64,000 nucleotides of DNA from Misgurnus anguillicaudatus. Taxonomy: Eukaryota; Chordata; Actinopteri; Cypriniformes; Cobitidae. Position numbers and translations under genes: made by a program. Position 1 is the stretch's first letter; the number at the start of each line of letters is the position of its first letter. The notes below the pieces were generated by a model. It was not told the origin of the DNA. It made no database searches and saw nothing but the letters and a program-made list of their open reading frames with translations. Location: positions 1,961,001 to 2,025,000 of the forward strand of contig NC_073351.2 in assembly GCF_027580225.2 (NCBI RefSeq), in the 5' to 3' direction. Below, piece after piece: positions 36,612 to 49,045 of this stretch.

Positions 36612-38130
36612 TAAATAGCTGCAAGCAGCGATTCGGGGCCAAGCACCTTTAGCGCAATGAGCATCCAAAGCACAAAAAGCAACATAGAAAGTATCAATAA
36701 CCCAATGCGCATTGACCACCCAAGGTGCATCAAGAACACAAGGCGCAGCAAGTACCCAAAGCGTAGCAATCACACAGCAGAACCACCGCAGTGCAGAGCA
36801 GCAACAGAAAATATGACAAAAATAGAACATATGTGAACTACAGAAGGGTTGAGAAGAATAGGTGAGAAAGAACAAAACTTTAATAGAACAAATTAACACT
36901 TGCCTCAAGCGGGTTTCGAACCCATGAACTAAGCATCTCTTTCCATGTGACTAACACGATACGCCATTCAGTTAACACGGTTCATGAGGCAGCAGAATAG
37001 AGTGTACAGAGATGAAAGCATTGACATATGCCAATCACCACAGATGCAGAAATGACACAGCAGAGCAGATATAACTGAAGAATAATGTATATAAGAATCA
37101 ACAAGCTCAAGTGAGGTTGTAGACAAGAAGAACATTCTGTACAGAAACGCTATGAAATGTAATATACAGTAATTAACTATGACAAATAGACAACATCACA
37201 AGCACGGTCAACTTTGGAGCAATATTTCTAAGAAAGAGAACAGAATATAAAAAATCTGTTCGGTCATTTCTGTGCGGATTGCTCCAAACATTATACGAGC
37301 AGAACCTGGCATAAAATAAACAAAATTTGTAAAAGGAGTAGCGAAAAGATAATTTACCATATGCCTTACAATAACACATGAACAGAATGTTGGAAAATGA
37401 TAAACGAGGTATCGTTGCGATCGGCATAAACCAGTGAAACTAATTTCACAAAGAATATATATATCAGACGATCAATTCAGAAGTTATGTGCAAAAATAGA
37501 ATTTTTTCATATCTCATGACCCATAGGTGGTGCTGTCACCAAATTTGGCATGGACCCCCATTTCATGGTCGACATGAAGTGTACCAAATTTAACTTCGAT
37601 TGATCAAAGAATGACCAAGATACAGCTTCAGAAACAATTTTGCGTCAACCTCGTTAAGGTCACACATTAATTACTTTTGAATAAAGAAAAAAATCAAAAT
37701 TCTGTTCAGTCATTTCTATGCGGCTCACTCCAAAGATCACCTGTGCCAAATTTCATAACATTTGAACCAAATTTGAAGGAGGAGTAGCGAAAAAACAAAA
37801 TACTGTACATTTCAAAATTGCCGCTACTGTAATGGGAGGAGTCTTACTGTAAAGTATCAAATTCAATAAGCGGGATGAGAGCAATCACGTGTACTAAGTA
37901 GAATTTTCATAGATCTAATGGATCACAAGTTATAACTATTTGAACATTGAATATTTGAGCTGATGGTGGCGCTATAGAGTTACTGCTAGAGACTCCATTT
38001 TTGGCCACATGAATATTTATGACCAACATTACAACTGTGCAAAATTTCATCATTTTCTTACATTCGGTTCATAGGGCTGCCATAGACTTCCATTGGGGAA
38101 GAAAAATTTACTAACAGAAACAATGACCAA
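36612..38130 (+). mobile_element. Helitron-like element, C subtype, both ends damaged
   Basis: The 5' end lacks the first bases (TAAATAGCTGCAAGCAGCG). It has GGGGCCAAGCACC and one tRNA-like module at about 36906-36974. The 3' hairpin is deleted at the ACAGAAACAAT-GACCAA junction. Homologous throughout to 30308-31822. Confidence 0.78.
36906..36974 (-). pseudogene. tRNA-like module
   Basis: Minus strand: AATGGCGTATCGTGTTAG ... CATGGGTTCGAAACCCGC. The B box is slightly changed (GGTTCGAAACC). Confidence 0.65.
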
Positions 38131-39463
38131 TAGCTGCAAGCAGCGATACGGGGCCAAGCACCATCAGCGCAATGAGCACCCGAAGCACAGCAAGAAACAT
38201 ACAACGTATCAATCACCCAGGGCGCATTGAGCACCCAAGGTGCATCAAGAACACAAGGCGCCGCAAAGAACCCAAAGCGTAGCAATGACAGAGCAGAACC
38301 ACCGCAGTGCAGAGCAGCAACAGAAAACATGGCAAAAATAGAACATATGTGAACTACAGACAGGTCGAGAAGAATATGTGGGAAAGAACAAAACTTTAAT
38401 AGAAGAAATTAACATCTGCCTCAGGCAGGATTCAAACCCATGAACTCAGGATCTCTATGCATACGACTTAACAGATGCGCCACTCAGTAGACACAGCTCA
38501 AGGGGCAGCAGAAAAGAGCTTACATGCCATACAAAGAATTCAGAAGTTATAAGCAGTTCTATAAGAACTGTTATAGTTTATAACCCCTAGGTGGCGCTGT
38601 TCTCTGATTTCTTCAGGACGTCATGCCGAAGCTCCCTAACGATTTTTGCGCCGATATATCCGATACCTCAAAAGTTATAGCAATTTATCACAGATTTTAA
38701 AATGGCGGACAGGCGGTTCGGTCAATCCCGGCATAATACATATCGACAGATGCGGCATGAGCCAAGGAATCCGTAGACACCAAGATCATAATTTTCTGAA
38801 AAACGATTCAGAAGTAATGCACAAAAATAGCCTTTTTTCCTATCTAATGACCCATAGGTGGCGCTGTCACCAAATTTGGCATGGACCCCCATTTCATGGT
38901 CGACATGAAGCGTACCAAATTTCATCTCGATTGATCAAAGAATGACCGAGATACAGCTTCAGAACCAATTTTGCGTCAATCTCGTTAAGTTCACGCATTA
39001 ATTACTTTTGAATAAAGAAAAATATCAAAATTCTGTTCAGTCATTTCTATGCGGCTCACTCCAAAGATCACCTGTGCCAAATCTCATAAGAATTGAACCA
39101 AATTTGAAGGAGGAGTAGCGAAAAAACGAAATACTGTACATTTCAAAATGGCCGATACTGTAATGGGAGGAGTCTTACTGTAAAGTATCAAATTCAATAA
39201 GCGGGATGAGAGCAATCACGTGTACTAAGTAGAATTCTCATAGATCTAATGGATCACCAGTTATAACCATTTGAACATTGAATTTTTGAGATGATGGTGG
39301 CGCTATAGAGTTACTGCTAGAGACCCCATTTTTGGCCAAATGACTATTTATGACCACCACTACAACTGTGCCAAATTTCATCATTTTCCTATATACGGTT
39401 CATAGGGCTGCCATAGACTCCCATTGGGGAAGAAGAAAAATTTACTAACAGAAACAATGACCA
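38131..39463 (+). mobile_element. Helitron-like element, C subtype, damaged ends
   Basis: 5' TAGCTGCAAGCAGCGATACG follows AATGACCAA directly; GGGGCCAAGCACC is present and the 3' hairpin is absent. One tRNA-like module lies at about 38420-38490. The 1.33-kb length reflects the absence of the 0.5-0.8-kb middle segment present in the 2.3-kb elements. Confidence 0.78.
38420..38490 (-). pseudogene. tRNA-like module
   Basis: Minus strand: GAGTGGCGCATCTGTTAAG ... CATGGGTTTGAATCCTGCC. Confidence 0.65.
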
Positions 39464-39510
39464 ATATAGCTGCAAGCAGCAACACGGGGTCAAGCACCTT
39501 CGGCGCAATG

Positions 39511-39780
39511 CACACAAAGCACAGCAAGCACACAAAGCACAGCAAGCTCACAATGCACAGCAAGCACACAAAGCACAGCAGGCACACAAAGCACAGCAAG
39601 CACACAAAGCACAGCAATTACACAAATCACAGCATGCACACAAAGCACAGCAAGCTCACAAAGCACAGCAAGCACACAAAGCACAGCAAGCACACAAAGC
39701 ATAGCAAGCTCACATAGCACAGCAAGCACACAAAGCACAGCAAGCTCACAAAGCACAGCAAGCTCACAAAGCACAGCAAG
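39511..39780 (+). repeat. 18-bp minisatellite, 15 copies
   Basis: Unit CACACAAAGCACAGCAAG repeated over exactly 270 bp with point variants (CTCACAATGCACAGCAAG and others). It expands the AGCACCCAAAGCACAGCAA region near the 5' end of related elements. Because 18 is divisible by 3 and the unit has no stops in most frames, spurious repeat-protein frames appear on both strands. Confidence 0.95.
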
Positions 39781-39884
39781 AACCACCATAATGCAGAGCA
39801 ACAACAGCAAACATGGAAAAATAGAACACATGTGAACTACAGACAGGTTGAGAAGAATTGATGAGGAAGAACAAAACGTCATGA

Positions 39885-39955
39885 CTCAGGTGGGATTTGA
39901 ACCCAGGAACTCAGAATCTCAATGCATATGATTAACTAGTTGCACCACTCAGTTG
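39885..39955 (-). pseudogene. tRNA-like module
   Basis: Minus strand: GAGTGGTGCAACTAGTTAAT ... CCTGGGTTCAAATCCCACC, with B box GGTTCAAATCC. Confidence 0.68.
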
Positions 39956-41227
39956 ACACAGTTCATTGGGCAGCAGAAAAGAGATAACAGTATAATATCA
40001 ATAAGAATTGTTATAGGTTATAACCCATAAGTGGCGCTGTACTCTGACTTCCCAGGTAACTTCAGGACATCATGTCAAAGTTTCTTACCAATTTTTGCGC
40101 GATATCTCGAATAGTTCAAAAAATATAACAATTTATGTGAAATTTCAAAATGGCGGACAGGCGGTTTGGTCAAACCCGGCATAATACATATCGACAGATG
40201 CGGCATGAGGTAAGCAATCCATAGACATCAAGATCATAATTTTCTGACAAACAGTTCAGAAGTTATGGGCAAAAATAGCCTATTTTCCTATCTCATTACC
40301 CATAGGTGGCGCTGTCACCAAATTTGGCATGAACCCCAAGTTCATGGTCCACATGAAGTGTACCAAATTTCATTTCAATTGATCAAAGAATGACCAAGCT
40401 ACAGCTTCAGAACCATTTTTGCGTCAACCTCGTTAAGTTTGCGCATTTATTACTTTTGAACAAAGATGAATATCAAAATTCTGTTCAGTCATTTCTATGC
40501 GGCTCACTCCAAAGATCACCTGTGCCAAATCTCATAAGAATTGAACCACATTTGAAGGAGGAGTAGCGAAAAAACAAAATACTGTACATTTCAAAATGGC
40601 CGTTACTGTAATGGGTGGAGTCTTACTGTAAAGTATCAAATTCAATAAGCGGGATGAGAGCAATCACGTGTACTAAGTAGAATTTTCATAGATCAAATGG
40701 TTCACTATTTATAACAGTTTGAACATTGATTTTTTGCACTGCTGGTGGCGCTATAGAGTTATTGCTAGAGACCCCATTTTTGGTCACATGACTATTTATG
40801 ACCACCTCTACAACTGTGCCAAATTTCATCATTTTCCTATGTACGGTTCATAGGGCTGCCATAGACTCCCATGGGACGATAATAATAATAATAATAATAA
40901 TACTAACAATTCCAATAGGTGTCTCAGCACCTTCGGTGCTTGACCCCTAAATATAGCTGCAAGCAGCAATTGCGGGGTCAAGCACCTTCAGCGCAATGAG
41001 GACCCAAAGCGCAGCAAAAACCACACGACGCAGCAAATGCGCAAAACGCAGAAAGCGCGCAATACAGAGCCCGAACCCGAAGCAACGCAAATGCAGAGCA
41101 GAACCACTGCAGTGCGGAGCAACAACAGAAAAGATGGCAAAAATATAACACGTGTGGAAAACCAGACAGGTCGAGAAGAACGTGTTAAAGGGAACACAAA
41201 AGGAAATCTCAATAAGTGAAAGTAAGA

Positions 41228-41292
41228 GCTGGGATTCGAACCCATGACCTCAGGTTCCTAAAGCACAGCATTAACCGCATGCGCCACTGAGT
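41228..41292 (-). pseudogene. tRNA-like module
   Basis: Minus strand: CTCAGTGGCGCATGCGGTTA ... CATGGGTTCGAATCCCAGC. Same type as 12319-12391. Confidence 0.72.
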
Positions 41293-41479
41293 AAACGATT
41301 AAACCACTGAGTTGGTGTGTCTAATGTATAGAATACAGCTTTACAGCTATAAACATTGATATCCAGCAATTACCAAAAGTGTAGAAATGACAACAGAGAG
41401 CACATATAACTGAAATACAATGTATAGTATGAAAATCACAAAACTTAAGTGAGAAAAAAAGTTAAGACAAAAAACCACT

Positions 41480-41547
41480 GCACATGGGATTTGAACCGAT
41501 GAACTCAGGTTCTCAAAGCACAACACTGACCGCATGCGCCACTGAGG
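41480..41547 (-). pseudogene. tRNA-like module, tandem partner
   Basis: Minus strand: CTCAGTGGCGCATGCGGTCA ... CATCGGTTCAAATCCCATG. Follows the previous module in a ~252-bp unit. Confidence 0.7.
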
Positions 41548-43310
41548 AATCATAGGTTAAAAGGCTGTGGAAAAGAGGCTTCAAAACTGCAAACATTGAC
41601 ATGCCAATCACTGAAAGGGCAGAAATAACACAACAAAGCAAAAATAAACAGAAATACAAAGTGTAGGGCAATCAGATAACTTAAATGGCACTGAATTCGT
41701 GAAGAACATTTTGTACAATAATGAACAACATGGGCAAATTTTGTCAGATTCTTTTTAATATGACAAAGGGACAGCATGACAGGCACGGTCCGCTTTACAG
41801 AGGTATTTCTCAAATATTTGACACTCAGCAGAAAAATCTGTTCAGTCACGTCTGTGCGGATTGCTCCAAACATTATACAAGCAGAACCTGGCATAAAATA
41901 AACAAAATTTGTAAAAGGAGTAGCGAAAAAATCATTTACCATATGCCTTACAATAACACATGAACAAAATGATGGAAAATGACAAACAAGGTATTGTTGC
42001 GATCGTCAAAAACCAGTAAATAAAATTTCACAAAGAAAATGTATATCAGACAAAGTATTTTGAAGATATAAGCAGTTCTATAAGAACTGTTATAGTTTAT
42101 AACCCCTAGGTGGCGCTGTACTCTGACTTCCCAGGTACCTTCAGGACATCATGCCGAAGCTCCCTGACTATTTTTGCACGAATATGTCCAATAGTTCAAA
42201 AGATATAACAATTTATGATCAATTTCAAAATGGCAGACAGGTGGTGTGGTCAAACCCGACATAATACATATCGACAGATTCGGCATGAGCCAAGGAATCT
42301 GTAAACACCAACATCATAATTTTCTGACAAACAATTCAGTAGTTATGGGCAAAAAAAGCCATTTTTCATATCTCATGACCCATAGGTGGCGCTGTCACCA
42401 AATTTTGCATGAACCCCAAGTTCATGGTCCACATGAAGTGTACCAAATTTCATTTCAATTGATCAAAGAATGACCGAGATACAGCTTCAGAACCATTTTT
42501 GCGTCAACCTCGTTAAGTTTGCGCATTTATTACTTTTGAACAAAGATAAATATCAAAATTCTGTTCGGTCATTTCTGTGCGGCTCACTCCAAAGTTCACC
42601 TGTGCCAAATTTCATAACAATTTAACCAAATTTGAAGGAGGAGTAGCGAATAAACGGAATACTGTACATTTCAAAATGGCCGCTACTGTAATGGGTGGAG
42701 TTTTCATGTAAGGTATTAAAAACAATAAGCATGAGGAGAGCAATCACGTGTACTAAGTAGAATTTTCATGGATCAAGCGGATCAGCAGTTATAACCATTT
42801 GAACATTGAATTTTTGCACTGCTGGTGGCGCTATAGAGTTAGTACTAGAGACCCCATTTTTGGTCACGTGACTTTTTAAGACCACCACTACAACTGTGCA
42901 AAATTTCATCATTTTCCTATGTACGGTTCATAGAGCTGCCATAGACGCCTATGGCTAAGAAGAAGAAGAAACAGCAGAATAATAATAATACTGACAATTC
43001 CAATAGGTGTCTCAGCACCTTCGGTGCTTGACCCCTAAATATAGCTGCAAGCAGCAATTGCGGGGTCAAGCACCTTCAGCGCAGTGAACACCCAAAGCAC
43101 AGCAAAAACCACACGACGCAGCAAATGCGCAAAGCGCAGAAAGCGCGCAATACAGAGCCCGAACCCGAAGCAAATGCAGAGCAAAACGACTGCAGTGCGG
43201 AGCAAAAACAGAAAAGATTTCAAAAATATAACACGTGTGGAAAACCAGACAGGTCGAGAAGAACGTGTTAAAGGAAACGCAAAAGGAAATCTCAATAAGT
43301 GAAAGTAAGA

Positions 43311-43375
43311 GCTGGGATTTGAACCCATGACCTCATGTTCCCAAAGCACAGCACTAACCTCATGCGCTACTGAGG
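43311..43375 (-). pseudogene. tRNA-like module
   Basis: Minus strand: CTCAGTAGCGCATGAGGTTA ... CATGGGTTCAAATCCCAGC. Confidence 0.7.
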
Positions 43376-43559
43376 AAATGATTAAACCACTGAGTTGGTT
43401 TGTGCAAGATATAGAATACAGCTTTACAGCTATAAACATTGATATCCAGCAATTACCAAAAGTGTAGAAATGACAACAGAGAGCACAAATAACTGAAATA
43501 CAATGTATAGTATGAGAATCACAAAACGTAAGTGTGAAAAAAGTTAAGACAAAAAAGGA

Positions 43560-43635
43560 CGGCACATGGGATTCGAACCCATGACCTCAGAATCTCATGG
43601 CAAGTGGTTAACCAGACGCGCAACTCAGTTAACAC
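43560..43635 (-). pseudogene. best-preserved tRNA-like module of the cluster
   Basis: Minus strand: GAGTTGCGCGTCTGGTTAACC ... B box GGTTCGAATCC in a perfect ATGGG/CCCAT T stem. The D and acceptor stems do not pair, so a functional tRNA is unlikely. Same type as 11812-11883. Confidence 0.75.
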
Positions 43636-45495
43636 AGCTCAAGGGGAAGCAAAAAACAGCTTAGGTGCTGCAAGGATTGACATATGCCAAACATCACAGA
43701 TGCAGAACTGACAGTGCAGAGCAGAACTAACAGAAATACAATGTATATGAGAATAAAAAAGCTCAAGTGAGATTGAAGACAAGAAGATCATTCTGTATAG
43801 TAATGCTATACAATGTAATATACAGTCACATTAATTTACTATGACAAATAGACAATGTTACAGGCACGGTCAACTTTGGAGTGGTATTTCTAAGAAAGAG
43901 AACAGAATATCAAAAATCTGTTCAGTCATTTCTGTGCGGATTGCTCCAAACATTATACGAGCAGTACTTGGCATAAAATAAACAAAATTTGTAAAAAGAG
44001 TAGCGAAAAAATCACCTACCATATGCTTTACAATAACACATGAACAGAATGTTGGAAAATGACAAACGAGGTATCGTTGCAATCGGCATAAACCAGTGAA
44101 TACAATTTCACAAATAAATTAATATCAGACAAAGTATTCAGAAGTTATAAGCAGTTCCATAAGAACTGTTATAGTTTATAACCCCTAGGTGGCGCTGTAC
44201 TCTGAGTTCCCAGGTACCTTCAGGACATCATGTCGAAGCTCCCTACTAATTTTTGCGGGGATATGTCCAATAGTTCAAAAAATATAACAAATTATCTGAA
44301 ATTTCAAAATGGCGGACAGGCGGTTCGTTCAAACCCGGCATAATACACATCGACAGATGCGGCATGAGGTAAGCAATCCATAGACATCAAGATCATAATT
44401 TTCTGACAAACAGTTCAGAAGTTATGGGCAAAAATAGCCTATTTTCATATCTCATGACCCATAGGTGGCGCTGTCACCAAATTTGGCATGGACCCCAACT
44501 TCATGGTCCACATGAAGTGTACCGAATTTCATTTCAATTGATCAAAGAATGACCAAGCTACAGCTTCAGAACCATTTTTGCGTCAACCTCGTTAAGTTTG
44601 CGCATTTATTACTTTTGAACAAAGATAAATATCAAAATTCTGTTCAGTCATTTCTATGCGGCTCACTCCAAAGATCATCTGTGCCAAATCTCATAAGAAT
44701 TGAACCACATTTGAAGGAGGAGTAGCGAAAAAACGGAATACTGTACATTTCAAAATGGCCGCTACTGTAATGGGTGGAGTCTTACTGTAAAGTATCAAAT
44801 TCAATTAGCGGGATGAGAGCAATCACGTGTACTAAGTAGAATTGTCATAGATCAAATGGTTCACCAATTATAACAGTTTGAACATTTAATTTTTGGACTA
44901 CTGGTGGCGCTATAGAGTTACTGCTAAAGACCCCATTTTTGGTCACATGACTATTTATGACCACCTCTACAACTATGCCAAATTTCATCATTTTCCTATG
45001 TACGGTTCATAGGGCTGCCATAGACTCCCATTGGGGAAAAATAATAATAATAATAATACTAATAACAATTCCAATAGGTGTCTCAGCACCTTCGGTGCTT
45101 GACCCCTAATAATAATAAGAATATAGCTGTAGACAGCGATACGGGGCCAAGCAACAATGGTCCTGCAACACGCAACGAAGCTGAAAGGACATGCAATTGA
45201 AGAATGCAATGTAGCAGATATGTATGGGAACTATCAGCACACAGGACTCAGAGATGAGAATGAACATAATGAAAAAATAAAAATTTTGAAGTATAATATT
45301 TATTTGCATGCTGAAAGAAGGACCGATTGGTCCAATGCTGACCTAGAAAACAATTGAACCACCAAAGCATCATACATGTTACACATGAGACTTAAACCAA
45401 AAGAGCACAAACGAAATAATACCTGTAAAAATAATAAAGTAAAATACAAATAATGAATTGAAGCTTTTGACTCTAAAGTAAGAGACTTCAATTTC

Positions 45496-45570
45496 TGCCC
45501 TAGCCAGGATTTGAACCCATGATCTCCAGGTTTCATGCCTGTCACTCATCTGGTTGAGCTACAGGGAAGA
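45496..45570 (-). pseudogene. tRNA-like module
   Basis: Copy of 26791-26865 in the 18.7-kb-distant duplicate. Confidence 0.7.
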
Positions 45571-45743
45571 CATACATACAGACAGCTGCTTAAGCTAGAT
45601 TGTTGTAGTGACAATGTGTATGTTCAAGTTTGGAGAGATTTTTCTCAAGAACAGAATATTTTTTTAAATCCCCTGTAGGTAGTCAAACCTGTTCAAACAT
45701 TTGACTCTACATGATACATCATTTGTATGAAACATTTTAATTG

Positions 45744-45820
45744 CTGCCCTACGCTGGATTTGAACCCGCAACCTCTGGATTTCATGCCCATCACGCATTT
45801 GGTTGAGCTACTGGGAAGGC
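45744..45820 (-). pseudogene. tRNA-like module
   Basis: Copy of 27040-27115; CATCACGCATTT here keeps a CG where the other copy has CATCATGCATTT. Confidence 0.7.
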
Positions 45821-46191
45821 ATAGATTACCCCATCAAATATTCTCTGTAGAAGTTTAGTTGATTAAATGGTTTAAAAGTTATTCCTGTTGACAAATGTAT
45901 TACTTTTGAACAAAGATAAATATCAAAATTCTGTTTGGTCATTTCTATGTGGCTCGGTCCAAAGATAATCTGAGCCAAATTGTGTAACAATTCAACAAAC
46001 ACTGCAAAAGTAGTAGCAAAAAAACTGAATACTGTACTTTTCAAAATGGCCGCTACTGCATTTTTGAACCGGTGATGATGCTTGGCCACCAAATTGCAAG
46101 CCGCGCAGAACATGGAAAACAGACTGGTTGAGAATAATAGGTGAGAATAAACTCAAAACAAATATTAATAGAAAAACATAACACATGCATC

Positions 46192-46262
46192 AGATGGGAT
46201 TCGAACCCTTAACCTCTGAGTTTTGATGCATGCGATTTAATAGACTGAGCTACACAGGCAGT
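46192..46262 (-). pseudogene. tRNA-like module
   Basis: Copy of 27487-27557 with TGTGTAGCTCAGTC and GGTTCGAATCCC. Confidence 0.75.
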
Positions 46263-47516
46263 GTAGCTAGCCAAGGTTTTCAGAGCTGCAAGCATTCAAA
46301 TGGAGGAAGGAAGGTGCAGACATGACATTGCAGAGCAGAAATAACAAAATTACAATTTATATGGGAATCAGATAGTTTAAGTGAGAAGAGTTAAAGTTTA
46401 AGTCAAGAAAAACATGTTGTATAGGAATGCACAACATGTTATAATACAGTCATAATAATTTAATATGACGAAGAGACAATGTCACAGGGACAGTCAACTT
46501 TGGACAGGTATTTCTCGGGAATGGCAGAGAATATCAAACATGTGTTTGGTCATTTCTGTGCGGATTGCTCCAAAGTTTATGTGAGCAGAGCCTGGCATAA
46601 AATAGACTTAATTTGCAAAAGTAGTAGCGAAAAAACTACTGCACATATGCTATGAAATAAGATATGAACAGAATGTTGAAAACTGACAAATGAGATATCG
46701 TTGCAATCGACATAAACCAGTGAATAAAAATTCACAAAGAAAATGAATATCAGACAAAGTTTTCAGAAGTTATGGGCTGTTTTATATAGTTTATGAACCC
46801 TAGGTGGCGCTGTCTTCAGATTTCCCAAGTACCTTCAGGACATCATACCGGATGCTTCCTACCGATTTTTGTGCCGATACATTATATAGAATAATAGTTA
46901 TCCCAATTTAAAACAAAATTCAAAATAGTGGACAGGCGGTTTGGTCATTTCCGGCATAATATATATCGACAGATTGGTCATGAGCCAAGGAATCCATAGA
47001 CACTAAGATCATAATTTTCTATCAAACATTTCAATAGTTATGGGCAAAAATGGCCATTTTTCATATCTCATGACCCATAGGTGGCGCTGTCCTCAAATTT
47101 GACATGGTACCCCAGTTCATGGTCCTTATGAAGGGTACCAAGTTTCATTTCAATTGATCAAAGAATGACCGAGATAATGACTCAGAACGAATTTTGGGTT
47201 GACATCGATAAATATACGCAATTATTACTTTTGAACAAAGATAAATATCAAAATTCTGTTTGGTCATTTCTATGTGGCTCGGTCCAAAGATAATCTGAGC
47301 CAAATTGTGTAACAATTCAACAAACACTGCAAAAGTAGTAGCAAAAAAACGGAATACTGTACTTTTCAAAATGGCCGCTACTGCATTTTTGAACTGGTGA
47401 TGATGCTTGGCCACCAAATTGCAAGCCGTGCAGAACATGGAAAACAGACTGGTTGAGAATAATAGGTGAGAATAAACTCAAAACAAATATTAATAGAAAA
47501 ACATAACACATGCATC

Positions 47517-47587
47517 AGATGGGATTCGAACCCTTAACCTCTGAGTTTTGATGCATGCGATTTAATAGACTGAGCTACACAGGCAGT
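47517..47587 (-). pseudogene. tRNA-like module
   Basis: Copy of 28812-28882, 1,325 bp after 46192. Confidence 0.75.
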
Positions 47588-49045
47588 GTAGCTAGCCAAG
47601 GTTTTCAGAGCTGCAAGCATTCAAATGGAGGAAGGAAGGTGCAGACATGACATTGCAGAGCAGAAATAACAAAATTACAATTTATATGAGAATCAGATAG
47701 TTTAAGTGAGAAGAGTTAAAGTTTAATTCAAGAAAAACATGTTTGTATAGGAATGCACAACATGTTACAATACAGTCATAATAATTTAATATGACGAAGA
47801 GACAATGTCACAGGGACAGTCAACTTTGGACAGGTATTTCTCGGGAATGGCAGAGAATATCAAAAATGTGTTTGGTCATTTCTGTGTGGATTGCTCCAAA
47901 GTTTATGTGAGCAGAGCCTGGCATAAAAAAGACTTAATTTGCAAAAGTAGTAGCGAAAAAACTACTGCACATATGCTATGAAATAAGATATGAACAGAAT
48001 GTTGAAAACTGACAAATGAGATATCGTTGCAATCGACATAAACCAGTGAATAAAAATTCACAAAGAAAATGAATATCAGACAAAGTTTTCAGAAGTTATG
48101 GGCTGTTTTATATAGTTTATGAACCCTAGGTGGCGCTGTCTTCAGATTTTCCAGGTACCTTCAGGACATCATACCGATGCTTCCTACCGATTTTTGTGCC
48201 GATACATTATATAGAATAATAGTTATCCCAATTTAAAACCAAATTCAAAATAGTGGACAGGCGGTTTGGTCATTTCCGGCATAATATATATCGACAGATT
48301 GGTCATGAGCCAAAGAATCCATAGACACCAAGATCATAATTTTCTATCAAACATTTCAAGAGTTATGGGCAAAAATAGCCATTTTTCATATCTCATGACC
48401 CATAGGTGGCGCTGTCCTCAAATTTGGCATGGTACCCCAGTTCATGGTCCTTATGAAGGGTACCAAGTTTCATTTCAATTGATCAAAGAATGACCGAGAT
48501 AATGACTCAGAACGAATTTTGGGTCGACATCGATAAATGTATGCAATTATTACTTTTGAACAAAGATAAAAATCAAAATTCTGTTCGGTCATTTCTCTGC
48601 GGCTCGGTCCAAAGATTCTCTGTGCCAAATTGCGTAACAATGCAATGAACGCTGCAAAAGTAGTAGCGAAAAAGCAAAATACTGTACTTTTCAAAATGGC
48701 CGCTACTGTAATGGGTGGAGTCTTAATGTAAGGTGGTCATTGTAAAGAGCGTGAGGAGAGGAATCAGATGTAGTAGGTAGAGTTTTTGTTGATCAAATGA
48801 TTCTACAGTTATAACCATTTGAATATTGAATTTTTGAAGTGTTGGTGGCGCTATAGAGTTAATGCTAGAGACCCCATAGTTGGTCACATGACTATTTAGG
48901 ACCACCACTACAAGTGTGCCAAATTTGTTTCATTTTCCTATGTACGGTTCATAGGGCTGCCATAGACTCCCATTGGGGAAGAAGAAATATAATAATAAAT
49001 ATAGCTGCAAGCAGCAACACGGGGTCAAGCACCTTCGGCGCAATG

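Larger units (their letters stand above)
39464..40950 (+). mobile_element. complete short Helitron-like element, T subtype, 1,487 bp
   Basis: ATATAGCTGCAAGCAGCAAC with GGGGTCAAGCACC at the 5' end; hairpin AGCACC-TTC-GGTGCT and TGACCCCTAA at the 3' end. It contains a 15-copy 18-bp minisatellite, one tRNA-like module (about 39885-39955), a single run of the body repeats and a (TAA)n tract. The next element abuts directly. Confidence 0.87.
40951..43038 (+). mobile_element. complete Helitron-like element, T subtype, 2,088 bp
   Basis: It begins immediately after the preceding CCCCTAA and ends AGCACCTTCGGTGCT-TGACCCCTAA at 43038. Two tRNA-like modules at about 41228-41292 and 41480-41547 are 252 bp apart. 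The body has three GGTGGCGCT motifs. It is closely related to the reversed element at 10327-12661 and to the next element. Confidence 0.88.
43039..45109 (+). mobile_element. complete Helitron-like element, T subtype, 2,071 bp
   Basis: It abuts the previous element exactly. 5' GGGGTCAAGCACC, 3' GGTGCTTGACCCCTAA. tRNA-like modules lie at about 43311-43375 and 43560-43635. The body shows the internal repeats clearly: GGTGGCGCT at about 44188, 44464 and 44903, and the TTCAGTCATTTCTRTGCGG block at 43921 and 44643. It is followed by (TAA)n. Confidence 0.88.
45121..48998 (+). mobile_element. second copy of the variant Helitron-like element
   Basis: A 3.9-kb segment nearly identical to 26416-30307, offset by about 18.70 kb: same GCTGT-AG-ACAGC 5' hairpin, same four tRNA-like modules (about 45496, 45744, 46192, 47517) and same 1,325-bp duplication. 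It is interrupted in its (TAA)n tract by the element at 48999. The 3' end GGCCTGCCGCCCTGCGGGC...CCCCTAA at 51221-51321 probably belongs to it. Confidence 0.8.

Noticed and set aside
43035..43565. 176-codon minus-strand frame, the longest in the window
   Set aside because: It crosses two tRNA-like modules and the 5' end of a mobile element, and related copies at 12256 and 40988 are shorter and shifted. No domain or conserved start.
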